This document shows, piece after piece, positions 1-10,200 of a stretch of 64,000 nucleotides of DNA (position 1 is its first letter; each line of letters opens with the position of its first letter). This DNA comes from Apostichopus japonicus (Eukaryota > Echinodermata > Holothuroidea > Aspidochirotida > Stichopodidae). The stretch is from the NCBI RefSeq assembly GCF_037975245.1, contig NC_092580.1, positions 33,414,501-33,478,500 on the forward strand. Direction: 5' to 3'. Made by a program: the position numbers and the translations under genes. The notes under the pieces are model-generated. The model was given only the letters and a program-made list of their open reading frames with translations, ran no database searches and was not told where the DNA came from.

Positions 1-1884
1 TAGTCTCTGATGCAAAATTGAATTTCGAAAAAAGCATCGCCCTAAAAATTAAGGATAACCCAAAGGCCTTCTTTTCTTATGTCAGGTCTAAGCAGAAAGT
101 TAAAGATGCAATTGTTTCCCTTAGGGCACCACAGGCTGATAAGATAGTTACTGATAGTCAGGATCTTGCAGATCTTTTGAACGACTATTTTGTGTCGGTT
201 TTCACAAGGGAAGATACGAGTAGTATTCCAGATTTTCAGGGGGGCAGTGATAGGCCTAAACTGGATACGGTCTTATTTTCGGATGACGTTGTCTTAAAGG
301 AGCTGCTTCGTCTAAATGTTTCTAAAGCTTCTGGACCGGATGCAATCCATCCGTATTTGTTGAAGACTTTTGCACACTATTTCTGCGTTCCACTCTCGTT
401 GATTTTTAGTAAATTTATGAATGAAGGTTATGTTCCTAGGGACTGGAGATGTGCTAATATTACCCCAATTTTCAAGAAGGGTGATAAGACTAAGCCCTGT
501 AATTATAGGCCCGTTAGTCTCACTAGTGTAGTTTGTAAGGTCATGGAGTCTATTGTTAAAAAGTCTTTGGTCTGTCACTTCAGCAGTCAGTCTTTGATCA
601 GAGAGTCTCAGCATGGCTTTTGTCAAAAAAGGTCTTGTCTCACTAATATCCTTGAGTTTATGGAAGATGTAACAAGCTCACTAAATAGGCAGATGTCTGT
701 AGATGTTGTGTTCCTGGATTTCCAGAAGGCCTTTGATAAAGTTCCCCACCAGCGTCTTTTACTTAGGCTGAAGAGCATGGGTGTCATAGGGAATTTACTG
801 TCTTGGATCGGGAATTGGCTTGGTAATAGGGAACAGAGGGTGGTAATTAATGGCTGTGCTTCTTCTTGGCAGAACGTTACTAGTGGGGTTCCACAAGGGT
901 CTGTATTAGGTCCCCTGTTGTTTGTTGCCTATATAAATGACATCGACGGAGATATTTTGTGTACAGCTAAGAAGTTTGCTGATGACACCAAATTGTATTC
1001 TGAGGTCTCTTCCAAAAGCGATTCTGAGAAATTTCAAGCGGATTTAGATAAGATTTTTTCCTGGTCTCAGGGGTGGCAAATGCTTTTTAATATTGATAAA
1101 TGTAAGGTAATGCACATTGGTAGTAGTAACCAAAAGTTTACATACAATCTAAATGGTGTGGAGTTACAGGAGGTCTCTGTTGAAAGAGACCTAGGTATCT
1201 ACATTGACTCGTCTCTGCAACCTTCCAAACATTGTCTTGAAGCTGCTAAAAGAGGTAATAGGGTTTTAGGTATGATCAAGAGGAACTTCAGTTTTCTGAA
1301 AGAGGACATCGTAGTTAGGCTTTATAAGCAGTTGGTTAGGCCTCATCTGGAGTATGCTGTGCAGGCTTGGAACCCTTATTTTGCTAAGGATAAGGAAGTA
1401 CTTGAAAAGGTCCAGAGGAGGGCTACTAGGATGATTAGTTCCTTAAAGAGGGTTCCTTATTATAGGCGGTTACAACTGTTGAATCTCACCACACTGGAGC
1501 TTAGGAGGTTACGTGGGGACTTGATCCAGGTTTTCAAGATTGTGTATGGTTTCGACAATTTATCCTTTACCGACTTTTTCATGTTTGCAAACAGTAGTTG
1601 TACTAGAGGTCATTGTCTTAAAATTCAAAAGTCGCATAGTAGGATTAATATTCGGCATAACTTTTTTTCTAATAGGGTTGTGAATGAGTGGAATAGTTTG
1701 CCTGAGAAAGTTGTACTTGCAAGTAGTGTCAATGGGTTTAAGAATGCTTTGGACAAGCACTTTAAGCATTGTAATCGGGTCTGAGTGTTTGTGTCTTCAG
1801 TTTTTTTCCCTCTCTTGATAGGGTCCTTGATGGGGACTTAAGTGTCCCTCCTGATCCTTTTTTCTACTAAACTAAACTAAACTA
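1..1884 (+). mobile_element. LINE retrotransposon, CR1/jockey group, 5' end off the window
   Basis: The element enters from the left edge, carries one long reverse-transcriptase frame to 1784, and has a short 3' UTR ending in a pentanucleotide tail of ACTAA units at 1864-1884. Such short 3' microsatellite tails are typical of CR1/jockey-group LINEs. The endonuclease part must lie to the left of the window. The single uninterrupted RT frame marks this as the youngest LINE seen here. Confidence 0.85.
3..1784 (+). CDS. LINE ORF2, reverse transcriptase (N-terminus off the window)
   Basis: This RNA-dependent DNA polymerase copies LINE RNA at a nicked target site. The frame is open from the window edge with no internal stop; numbering from position 18, about 588 residues are visible. 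RT motifs occur in order: NYRPVSLTSV near residue 162, FLDFQKAFDKVPH near 233-245, GVPQGSVLGPLLF near 290-302, and the catalytic FADD at 320-323 (bases 975-986). A thumb-like region with KCKVMHIG follows, then the C-terminal HLEYAVQAWNP stretch common in CR1/jockey LINEs. No ATG in the window is a credible true start, because the apparent start lies inside the linker after the endonuclease. The frame could encode a functional RT, but completeness cannot be judged from this window. Confidence 0.9.
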   Translation, partial: VSDAKLNFEKSIALKIKDNPKAFFSYVRSKQKVKDAIVSLRAPQADKIVTDSQDLADLLNDYFVSVFTREDTSSIPDFQGGSDRPKLDTVLFSDDVVLKELLRLNVSKASGPDAIHPYLLKTFAHYFCVPLSLIFSKFMNEGYVPRDWRCANITPIFKKGDKTKPCNYRPVSLTSVVCKVMESIVKKSLVCHFSSQSLIRESQHGFCQKRSCLTNILEFMEDVTSSLNRQMSVDVVFLDFQKAFDKVPHQRLLLRLKSMGVIGNLLSWIGNWLGNREQRVVINGCASSWQNVTSGVPQGSVLGPLLFVAYINDIDGDILCTAKKFADDTKLYSEVSSKSDSEKFQADLDKIFSWSQGWQMLFNIDKCKVMHIGSSNQKFTYNLNGVELQEVSVERDLGIYIDSSLQPSKHCLEAAKRGNRVLGMIKRNFSFLKEDIVVRLYKQLVRPHLEYAVQAWNPYFAKDKEVLEKVQRRATRMISSLKRVPYYRRLQLLNLTTLELRRLRGDLIQVFKIVYGFDNLSFTDFFMFANSSCTRGHCLKIQKSHSRINIRHNFFSNRVVNEWNSLPEKVVLASSVNGFKNALDKHFKHCNRV

Positions 1885-1999
1885 TTTGCAACACACAGCT
1901 AAATGAGAAACATCACAAGTTTGGACAAAATGAAAAGGCATTTATAGGCTCCGGAAAATTCACTTTATTTTTCCGGGGTGCCTTCGCTTAAAATAATTT

Positions 2000-3048
2000 A
2001 AACTTTCAACGCTCAAAGCAAATTTAAATTTTTAAAAGAAGTCATCGATATTTGGATCGGTGTTACTTGTCTTGCATACGAAAATATAATACGTCATGTG
2101 GAAAACTTAAAAAGTTGTAAGGGTGACAGTAAACGTTGCCAAAACCGAAAAAGATATATTTTTTGGAGGAAAAAAATTGCTTATTTACGAAAGGACATTA
2201 AGGATATCATTTTCAGTTACGTAGCAGTCCCAAAAAAAGTGCTCGACTCCTTGTCAATTTTGCAAAAGGGACACAGTAGAGATTCTGATTTCCCCATCAA
2301 AAACAATAATTTATTGGTACCAAAAATCCTGTGTAGAAATCTGAACTGAAAGAATTGAAGCTTGGCCTCAGAAAGAGTGCTCCAAGGAATACTAAAAATG
2401 CGACGCCAGTCGTGCTCGGTAATGTCAAATAAAGTATTTTGCCACATGCCACTTGTGAATGGCCAATTTGCCACGTTGGCCACTTTGGCCCCTTTTTAGC
2501 CACTTTGCCATTTTGCCACTGGTGAATGGCAGTAGGTGCCCTAGAGATTCTTTTGAGATAGAGTGGGTAGCAGAATTGAGAGGCTGAATAAGATGAAAAC
2601 ACCTTTCAAACAATTCAGAAGATGGATTTGAAAAGTTAACATTACTACAACCAGCCCTCCTCCTTTCAATTGGAATGGCATTAATTATGCCCCAATAAGT
2701 TGTAAACAGGAAAGCACGCAGCAGGTATTTATTTGCAAAAGCCTTAAAAACAGAGGAGCTCCGTTCTCGTCGAAAAGATCGCCCACAAATAAAATGCCCC
2801 TTTTATACAAAATATTGTTAAAAACTACATTACCATTAATGCGTAAGTGAGAGTTATTCCACAAATATTTACCTCCGAAAGAGTCCGTGGGTGGCATATA
2901 AGTGATGTCACACCATGCCTCACATATTTGTTTTATAAAACCGTTGCAAATGTTTTTTTGACATCAGATTTCGTACAATTGCATTTAAAAAACATTGTTT
3001 TACCAAAAGATAATAAGTAGAGATCAAAGAAAATTATCCACGGTCCAT
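2000..3048 (-). mobile_element. Decayed L1/Tx1-type LINE, C-terminal part (split copy)
   Basis: Minus-strand frames with stops and shifts spell the region after the RT of L1/Tx1-type LINEs. From 5' to 3' on the minus strand: FFDLYLLSFGKTMFFKCN (about 3030-2975), KYLWNNSHLRING and KRGILFVGDLFDENG (about 2860-2755), then LQFFQFRFLHRIFGTNKL and LLCPFCK (about 2370-2260), which is the zinc-binding tail. A low-complexity GCCACTTT-rich stretch interrupts it near 2440-2530. The upstream part of the same protein lies at 6105-6395 on the same strand, so the younger LINE at 3049-6104 split this copy. Not functional. Confidence 0.75.
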
Positions 3049-3056
3049 GCATATGG

Positions 3057-5749
3057 ATGGGAGGAGTCAAGAAGGCGGGAGGAGTCAAGAAAAGACAGAA
3101 ACGTTGCAAGGGTAAACCATTTTTACCATCTATCATCATGGGGAATGTTCGATCGCTAAACAATAAATCGACGAACTACAGGCCAATGCACGTTACTTCC
3201 AGGAATTCAGAGATATCAGTCTCATGTCATTTACTGAGACATGGCTTAACGATAACATTACAGACGAATCCATGTACATAGATGGATTCAAACTACTGAG
3301 GGGTGATCGTAATCTGGACTTGGCCGCGAAACAAAAAGGAGGAGGGGTATGTCTTTATGTTAACAATCGTTGGTGCCATCCTAACAATGCAATTTTAAAG
3401 GGCCACTTTTGCTCCCCAAATATCGAGATTCTGACTGTTGGCCTTAGACCGTACTATATACCCCGGGAATTTTCACATGTCATTCATCTAACTGTTTATA
3501 TCCCCAATCGGAATGTTGCCAGAGAGGCTGCAAAGGATCTAAGCACGGTCATACAGGACTTGGGGATTGCCCACCCCTATGCATTTATCGTCATTGATGG
3601 GGATTTTAATCATACCAACTTGAAGAAAACCGGCGTACATTACTATCAACATGTGAACTGCCCCACTCGTGAAGAGGCTACCCTGGATCTGTGCTATTCG
3701 AACGTTAAAGACGCTTACAATGCAGTATCGATCTCCCCTCTTGGAGAATCGGATCATAACCTGGTAATCCTTTATCCCCGATATCGACCAATCGTCCTAA
3801 GGCAGAAGCCCGCTGTGATTACAGTCCAACAGTGGAGCCAGGAGTCACTCGACCAGCTACAATCGACCCTGGATACGACAGATTGGGACATGTTTATCCG
3901 TTCATCAAGTGACATCGATGAACTAACAGATGCGATTACCGGGTACGTGAACTTCTGCGTAGACTGCTCGGTCCCTACAAAGCAAGTGAAGGTGTATCCA
4001 AACAATAAACCGTGGATTACAAGCACAGTCAAATCAGTGATCAACAGGAAGAAAGGCATCTTTGGCAGAGGGGACAGAGCTGAACTGAAAAGACTGTATT
4101 AGAAAGGAGAAAGCTATTTACAAGCGTAAGATTGAAAACCGATTTACTGATAATAATATGAAAGAAGTCTGGGAGGGAATCCGTTTGATGAGTGGGTACA
4201 TGGTTAACAATCATAAATCATATTTGCCTGATACCTTTATTGATTACGCTAACGCATTGAATGATTTTTACAACAGATTTGATTGTCATGACTTTTCTAC
4301 ACAGGCTGATCTTCTCAGAGAGTCATTAGACGACTGTGCTGGGGGAAAACCCTTTTTATGTGTAACCAGGGGCGAAGTTTATCGGGAATTTTCTCGTTTA
4401 AATGCATTTAAAGCTGCCGGCCCAGATCAACTGAAACCACGGGTATTGAAAACCTGTGCCAATCAACTTGCCGACATTTTTAATAATTTAATTTAATTTT
4501 TAAATACCCGTATCATGGAAACGCTCTTGTATTATTCCAGTAGCCAAAAAGGCTGTCATATCCTGCATGAATGACCTTCGGCCTGTGGCCCTTACTTCTG
4601 TCCTGATGAAGTCGTGTGAACGAATTGTACTGCGGCACATAAAGCCGTTAGTCGATGACTACCTCGACCCTCAACAATATGCTTATAGGGCCCATCGCAA
4701 TACAGAGGACGCGGTCTTAAATTGCTTGGAGAAATTGTATTCCCACCTTGAACATTCTAAATCAGGTCATTCTGCCAGAATTATGTTCTTTGATTTTTCA
4801 TCTGCGTTTAACACAATTCAACCTCATGTTTTGGCCGGCAAGATGTTAAATATGAATATTTCATATGATCTCATTTTTTGGATACTCAACTACCTTACTA
4901 ATCGTTCTCAATATGTTCACATTAGCTCATCCAACTGTATGTCAGATGTCCAATACTCAAATACTGGTGCTCCACAAGGAACCGTTCTAGCCCCATTTTT
5001 ATTCACTCTGTACACGTCGGATGTGAGATCCTCGTCTGACAGTTGCCATTTAATTAAATTTGCAGATGATACAGCCTTAGTCGGTTTGATTAAAAAGGAT
5101 GATGAGAGGGAATATCTGGAAGAAATTAATCGTCGGTTATTGTGATAAGAACTTCCTGGAGCTTAATGTTAAAAAAACAAAGGAAATGAATATTGATTTT
5201 AGAAGGGTCAAGGGTCAACCGAGAGAGGTTGTGATTAAAGAAAATCCCGTAGAACAAGTCTCATCCTATAAATATCTTGGTGTTGTTATTGATGATCAAC
5301 TGGCGTGGCATGAGCATATTGATTATTTGGTAAAGAGAGTAAACCCTAGACTATACTGTCTCCGTAGAATGAGCAAATTTAACATTGACAGTCGTATCCT
5401 CACTATATTTTATAACTCAGTCATTTGTAGCGTGTTGAGATATTGTATGACATGCTGGGGTGGTAATGTGACTGCTTATGATAAGAGTCGCATTGATTCT
5501 GTTATCAGACAGGCTAATCGTATTCTGGGTGGGGACCAGCTCACAATGGAGTGTATGTATCATAATGTTATAGAGTCTAAGCTCGACGCCATCCTTGCCG
5601 ACGAGAATCACCCATTGTTTCTAAATCTCAGCAGTGCAATAATATCTCGCAGTGGGCGGATGAGGCTTCCGAGTGCAATAACAAATCGACACAAATCTTC
5701 CTTTATCCTTCAGTGCATTAAGCTCTTTAATTTTCGTTTCAATCGTTAG
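3057..5749 (+). pseudogene. Endonuclease-reverse transcriptase of the Rex1-like LINE, frameshifted
   Basis: This polyprotein would nick DNA and reverse transcribe the element. The APE-type endonuclease starts with MGNVRSLNNK (about 3137). It continues after a frameshift at about 3220 with FTETWL, IDGDFNHTNL (about 3592-3621) and GESDHNLV (about 3743-3766, the catalytic SDH). The frame ends at 4102 and resumes from about 4158 with AFKAAGPDQLKPRVL. A further segment from 4567 carries the RT motifs FFDFSSAFNTIQPH (about 4788), GAPQGTVLAPF (about 4966) and FADD (about 5059). A last shift near 5100-5145 leads to the YLGVVIDDQLAWHEHI region and the stop at 5749. Segments lie in different frames, so it is dead, though most catalytic residues survive. 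Confidence 0.85.
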
Positions 5750-5779
5750 TTGCCTGTTTTATCTTCCCGTTCTTGCCAT

Positions 5780-6045
5780 CTATACGGGTGTTACATTTGT
5801 TTTATCATCACGCCTTTAAACTTTTATACTTTAATTTTCTGATACTCTCATGTTTGCCATTCTTGTGTCTTTTTACTCTTTATCATCTTGTATTTGTCTT
5901 ATATGTACATATCTATTCGGGTGTTACATTTGTTTTATCATCACGCCTTTAAACTTTTATACTTTAATTCTCTGATACTCTCATGTTTGTCATTCTTATA
6001 TCTTCTTACTCTTTATCATCTTGTATTTGTCTTATATGTACATAT
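5780..6045 (+). repeat. 133-bp tandem duplication in a LINE 3' UTR
   Basis: Two direct copies (5780-5912 and 5913-6045) begin with CTATACGGGTGTTACATTTG and CTATTCGGGTGTTACATTTG and differ at only a few positions. The duplication lies between the stop codon and the TTAC tail. Confidence 0.9.
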
Positions 6046-6104
6046 GCGAGCTTGTATTTTCCCTTTTGGGATGAAATAAAGTTTTACTTACTTACTTACT
6101 TATA

Positions 6105-6395
6105 TCATTTGTATAACGGCGAATCCAGGTACACTTCAAACTTTTAACAAAACTCTCAATGTATTTAAATCCCCCTCACCTAAACAATTTATTATCGATG
6201 AACGTTTAACTTTGGATTGCCATGCCAGACAAAATCAAAACTGATAATCTTCAACTTCTTTAATGAAGCCTTTTTTGGCGGATTTGGAAGAATTAGAAAC
6301 ACATATACTAGCAGAGAAAGCGCGAGGCTTTTAATAATTGTATTACTTCCCACTGGGGTTAAATACATATATATTTTCATCTTTTATTCATTATT
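6105..6395 (-). mobile_element. Decayed L1/Tx1-type LINE, upstream part (split copy)
   Basis: The minus-strand translation reads SLLVYVFLILPNPPKKAS, then KKLKIISFDFVWHGNPKLN, and after a stop GEGDLNTLRVLLK and KCTWIRRYTND. This matches the post-RT region of L1/Tx1 LINEs (usually LPxPP followed by FxWxxKPxxxxR and LKxxWIRR). The next part of the same protein resumes at 3048 going down, so the two pieces join across the inserted Rex1-like LINE. Confidence 0.7.
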
Positions 6396-7275
6396 TATTT
6401 TTTAATTAGAGTTGCTCACCACATTTCGTTTAATAATCTCGGCCATTTTGAAGTAGATACGGTTTTAGACCTCGTCACACGACTGAGATATATACATTTA
6501 CTCTATAGTGTATACATATCCGAATCACATGTATACTGTTTGCTTACTGTGTTGACTAATTCTATACGAACATTGCAGAATACGGGCTTGTTGTTGTTGG
6601 AATTGTGAGTCAACATGCTGACTCATGAATTCTGTTACCGTAATTGTAAATCAACCAGTCAGAGACGTTAAAAATTGCTTCCACGCATCAATAAATCAGA
6701 AAATACTTTTCTGTATGAATTTGTAAAATACTTTGACGTGTACTATTGACTTCTTTGGTATATGCCTTTGTAGTTTAAGCCCAGTTACAGTCACGTGACA
6801 TGCTATTAATCATGAAATATACTTATAAGCTGAAAAATAATAATAGCCACTCCTTAATACTGTCTCATGACCCGCCCACTCTTTCGCCCGGCCACCCTCT
6901 CACCACCCACAAATTTGAATTGTTGAAAAATAAATTGACCACTCGACATTAATGACACAAATAACACAAATAAGAGTAATATTAAAACATAGTGCTAGCT
7001 TTGACTTTTTCTCTCTGTTATTTCCTGCATAACAAATGAGGAAGTTTTAAGTTAGTATAAACAAACATGTTATTCCAACAGTTCCAAGCAGTGTCACCTC
7101 ATAAACTCTCCAATAACTGACAAGGAACTACTTTCCAACTTAATGGAACGGCTGGGACAACGCTAGCTAGAAAGCACGATTATAAAACAAAGGAATTGCA
7201 AGAAGGGTGATGCCTCGTCTTTATAAACGTATTGCTCTTACAGATATAAAAGATTATTGATTACTGAATCAATTC
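6396..7275. other. Intergenic, no feature recognised
   Basis: AT-rich sequence downstream of the fibrinogen-domain gene (minus strand). No extended reading frame, RNA gene or delimitable repeat was found. It probably includes the 3' UTR of that gene. Confidence 0.5.
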
Positions 7276-10200
7276 TTATCTTTCAGTTGGTCTTATTTTC
7301 ATTTCTGTGAATCTCAAGTTGTTATCTTGACCCTCCATTTGGCGGTTCCTTAGATTGATGGAGTGATACTCTGCGTTAAGGTTGGTATCGTCGCACCCGT
7401 TATACCACCAACCAGCTCGCAAAGTCTCCGTGCAGTTACCATCCTGTATATCGACGTTGTTGTTATCGAATGTTGAAAATTTCATTCCAAGATGAATTCT
7501 CATAAAATCGTCATCTACGCAAAAAATAAAAAACAGAAGCAAAATACATTAAAAAAATCAAATAAATAAACAAACAAATTATAACAGGAATGTAAATTAA
7601 GTGATCGCCTTTGAATAATTGACTGCACTGTTTTAAGTTATAGTTCAGGTCACTGTAACTTTCAATTTGAAATAAATAAATATATATAAATAGTAAAATT
7701 AGGAATCAATAAAAAATATAGATAAAAAAAATTGTAGAAAAAATAATATTTGAATAAAATACGTGAAAGAATGAAAGATTGAGATAGTAAAAATAGCGTT
7801 CCAAGACTCCTGATTGGACAAAACAAAATAGATCTCCATGGTAACTGAGTATTTTATTTTTCAGATATTATTAGACTTGTATTTTAGTACATCGTTTTGT
7901 CACACTTTTTTCGCCAAGGAGCAATCAAACTATTATCAGTACTCGTTCTGTTAATTTGATTGAAAGTTACCAAATGTATTTAACTGATTTACATGGTTTG
8001 GTCAGAAATGGGGGCAAAATAATCAAATTCTGTACTTACTGAAATCAGTGTTCCCTGTAAAATTTCCCAAACGAGTTAGTTGGTACTTTCCCCATTCGTC
8101 ACTGGTACTGAAATCATCATACGAAAGAAACATCTCGTGGTTGGTAGAATTTTTGATGTCTATGCGAAGTGTATATCGCTTCTGGTTTGTCAAATAAGAC
8201 AATTTCTCATTGCCGATCCAAAATTCTCGATTCAAGAAACCAAACCCATCTCTGTAGTCTTCCCAATTCCTTGTGAAGTTGACAGAACCGTCTAGGCGTC
8301 TTTGAATAACCTTTATGTGGTCGTAAAACAGATAAAAAAGGTAAAGGTCTAAGTAAAACATATAGGTTAAGCATACTAATACACATCAACAAGTTGGCGG
8401 CTAAGGCCTTTACTGGTGGATATGTTCGCCATGTTGATATGTTTAGTAATTGTATTTTACTTCCTTTTTATTTATTTATGTATAACGTACTTCATGTCTA
8501 GAATGGTCTTGTATATTAGATCGAAGCAGTGGCGTCGCCAAGGGGTGGCCTGGGAAGCGGGCACGTGCCCTCCCAACAAAAAATCGCCCCCCCCCCCCCA
8601 CATGCGATTTGAAGTGTAAAGAAATACTTACAAAGGACGAAACCTATTATGTTCCTCAGTAAAACTTCTTTCCACCGACCATCACAATAACCACTTATTT
8701 TCTCACAAACAAGGTCACAGAGGCACCGGCGTGAACCGCTAGTGTTTAAATTTAACTACCACCATGCATGAATTTAAATTTAAATGTTCAACACTCTTCT
8801 TCACGTTGTAAACTTTCCCAAACCCTCTTGAGATGGAGGGGGCTGAAGTATGCTTACGCCCAAACTATTCAAGCGGAAAACATATGTTTGTTCTCTCATA
8901 ATGGATGATCACCAGATAGCACCAAATTGCATCCTTTGACCTTTAATCAATTAAAAACATTATCAAAGAAAAAGGATTAATTTCCATTTTTTATAACTAT
9001 TCTATCCGCCTCAATTAAAAACATAAATATCGGACAGACTATGCCTGAAAATTCTTGAACATAAAGTTACGTCAAATTGCAAAATATTGCACCAGATTGC
9101 ATCTAAGAACCCTCAATTAATCAAAAATTTCTCAAACAGGAGGGGGACACCTCTCCACTTTGGAAAATTTTTAGTTTTGAAACGTCCTTAGATGCAATCT
9201 GGTGCATATTTTAAGTCAAATTTGGCACGGAAGAAGCTCCCGTTCTCCTTTTCTCTATTCAGCTTTCCTTCTTTCTTCCCCTTCCGCTCTCTTCACCTTT
9301 TCTCCTTTTGCCGACAGACCCAAAATTTGCCGACAGCGACCAAATTATTGGGGGGTGTGACACCCACCACCCCCCCCCCCCCCCGCTCGCTACGCCCCTG
9401 GATGAATTGTTTCTGTTGTGATGATATCCAGGGTATTAAATGGGTTTGTAAATTTGCGGAAATCAACTCAAGGAAGCGAAACAAAGTTATGTTAAACAGT
9501 GATATAGCCTTATATTTCTTACGGTCCATCCTCCTCCGTCAATCTCTTGGTCACAGGAGGCTTGGAATGGTTTTGAGGACCCTTCTGGTAAGATGTAATA
9601 TTTCCTAATACGATTGGCTGTGCCAGAGCACGTGATCTGTGCCTCACTGCAGTCCCTCGGATATCCGTCATTGTTAAATAATGAAGAGGAACCTTCTGAA
9701 AAGAAAAATGTAAAAATATGCCAATCATTTCTTGAACCAACTGGGGTGTGTTTCATTTGCAATTGCAACCACAAGATTCACTCAACGATTGGTTGTATAG
9801 TCTGAGTTTAATTGGGTCCGGTCTGTCTGTATGTCTGTCTGTCTGTCTATCTGTATGTCTGTCTGTTTAGTTAAGACGACAAGGGCCCTTCTGAATGTCA
9901 GGAAACCTATTGACTAAACAGCGTACATTTCACGTCGGCATAAAGAACTATTATAAATGAACGCATATTTTATTCACATCACAAAAGGTGATATTAATCA
10001 TATTTAGCCATAACGCTGAATAACAGCTCCGTCCTTATGCTTAGATGCAAATGATGATTTCTTTCAAGATATATCCATACTACTGAGATATATATAGACA
10101 CCATCATGGAACCCTAAAGCAACTAGCCAGTAAATATATGTATGAAAAACACATAAAATTGTGTCAACCGGCGAAGAAGTTAAACTCTCTTTTCTACTGT

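Larger units (their letters stand above)
3049..6104 (+). mobile_element. Rex1/CR1-group LINE, nearly full length, frameshifted
   Basis: The element begins near 3049 just before the endonuclease start and ends in a TTAC tetranucleotide tail at about 6082-6104. The 3' UTR holds a 133-bp tandem duplication (5780-5912 and 5913-6045). The coding part is broken into at least four frames. It is inserted in an older minus-strand LINE whose two halves flank it. I chose the Rex1-like label from the RT motif style (GAPQGTVLAPFLFTLYTSD, KFADDTALVGL); a tree would be needed to fix the clade. No clean target-site duplication could be picked out. Confidence 0.8.
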
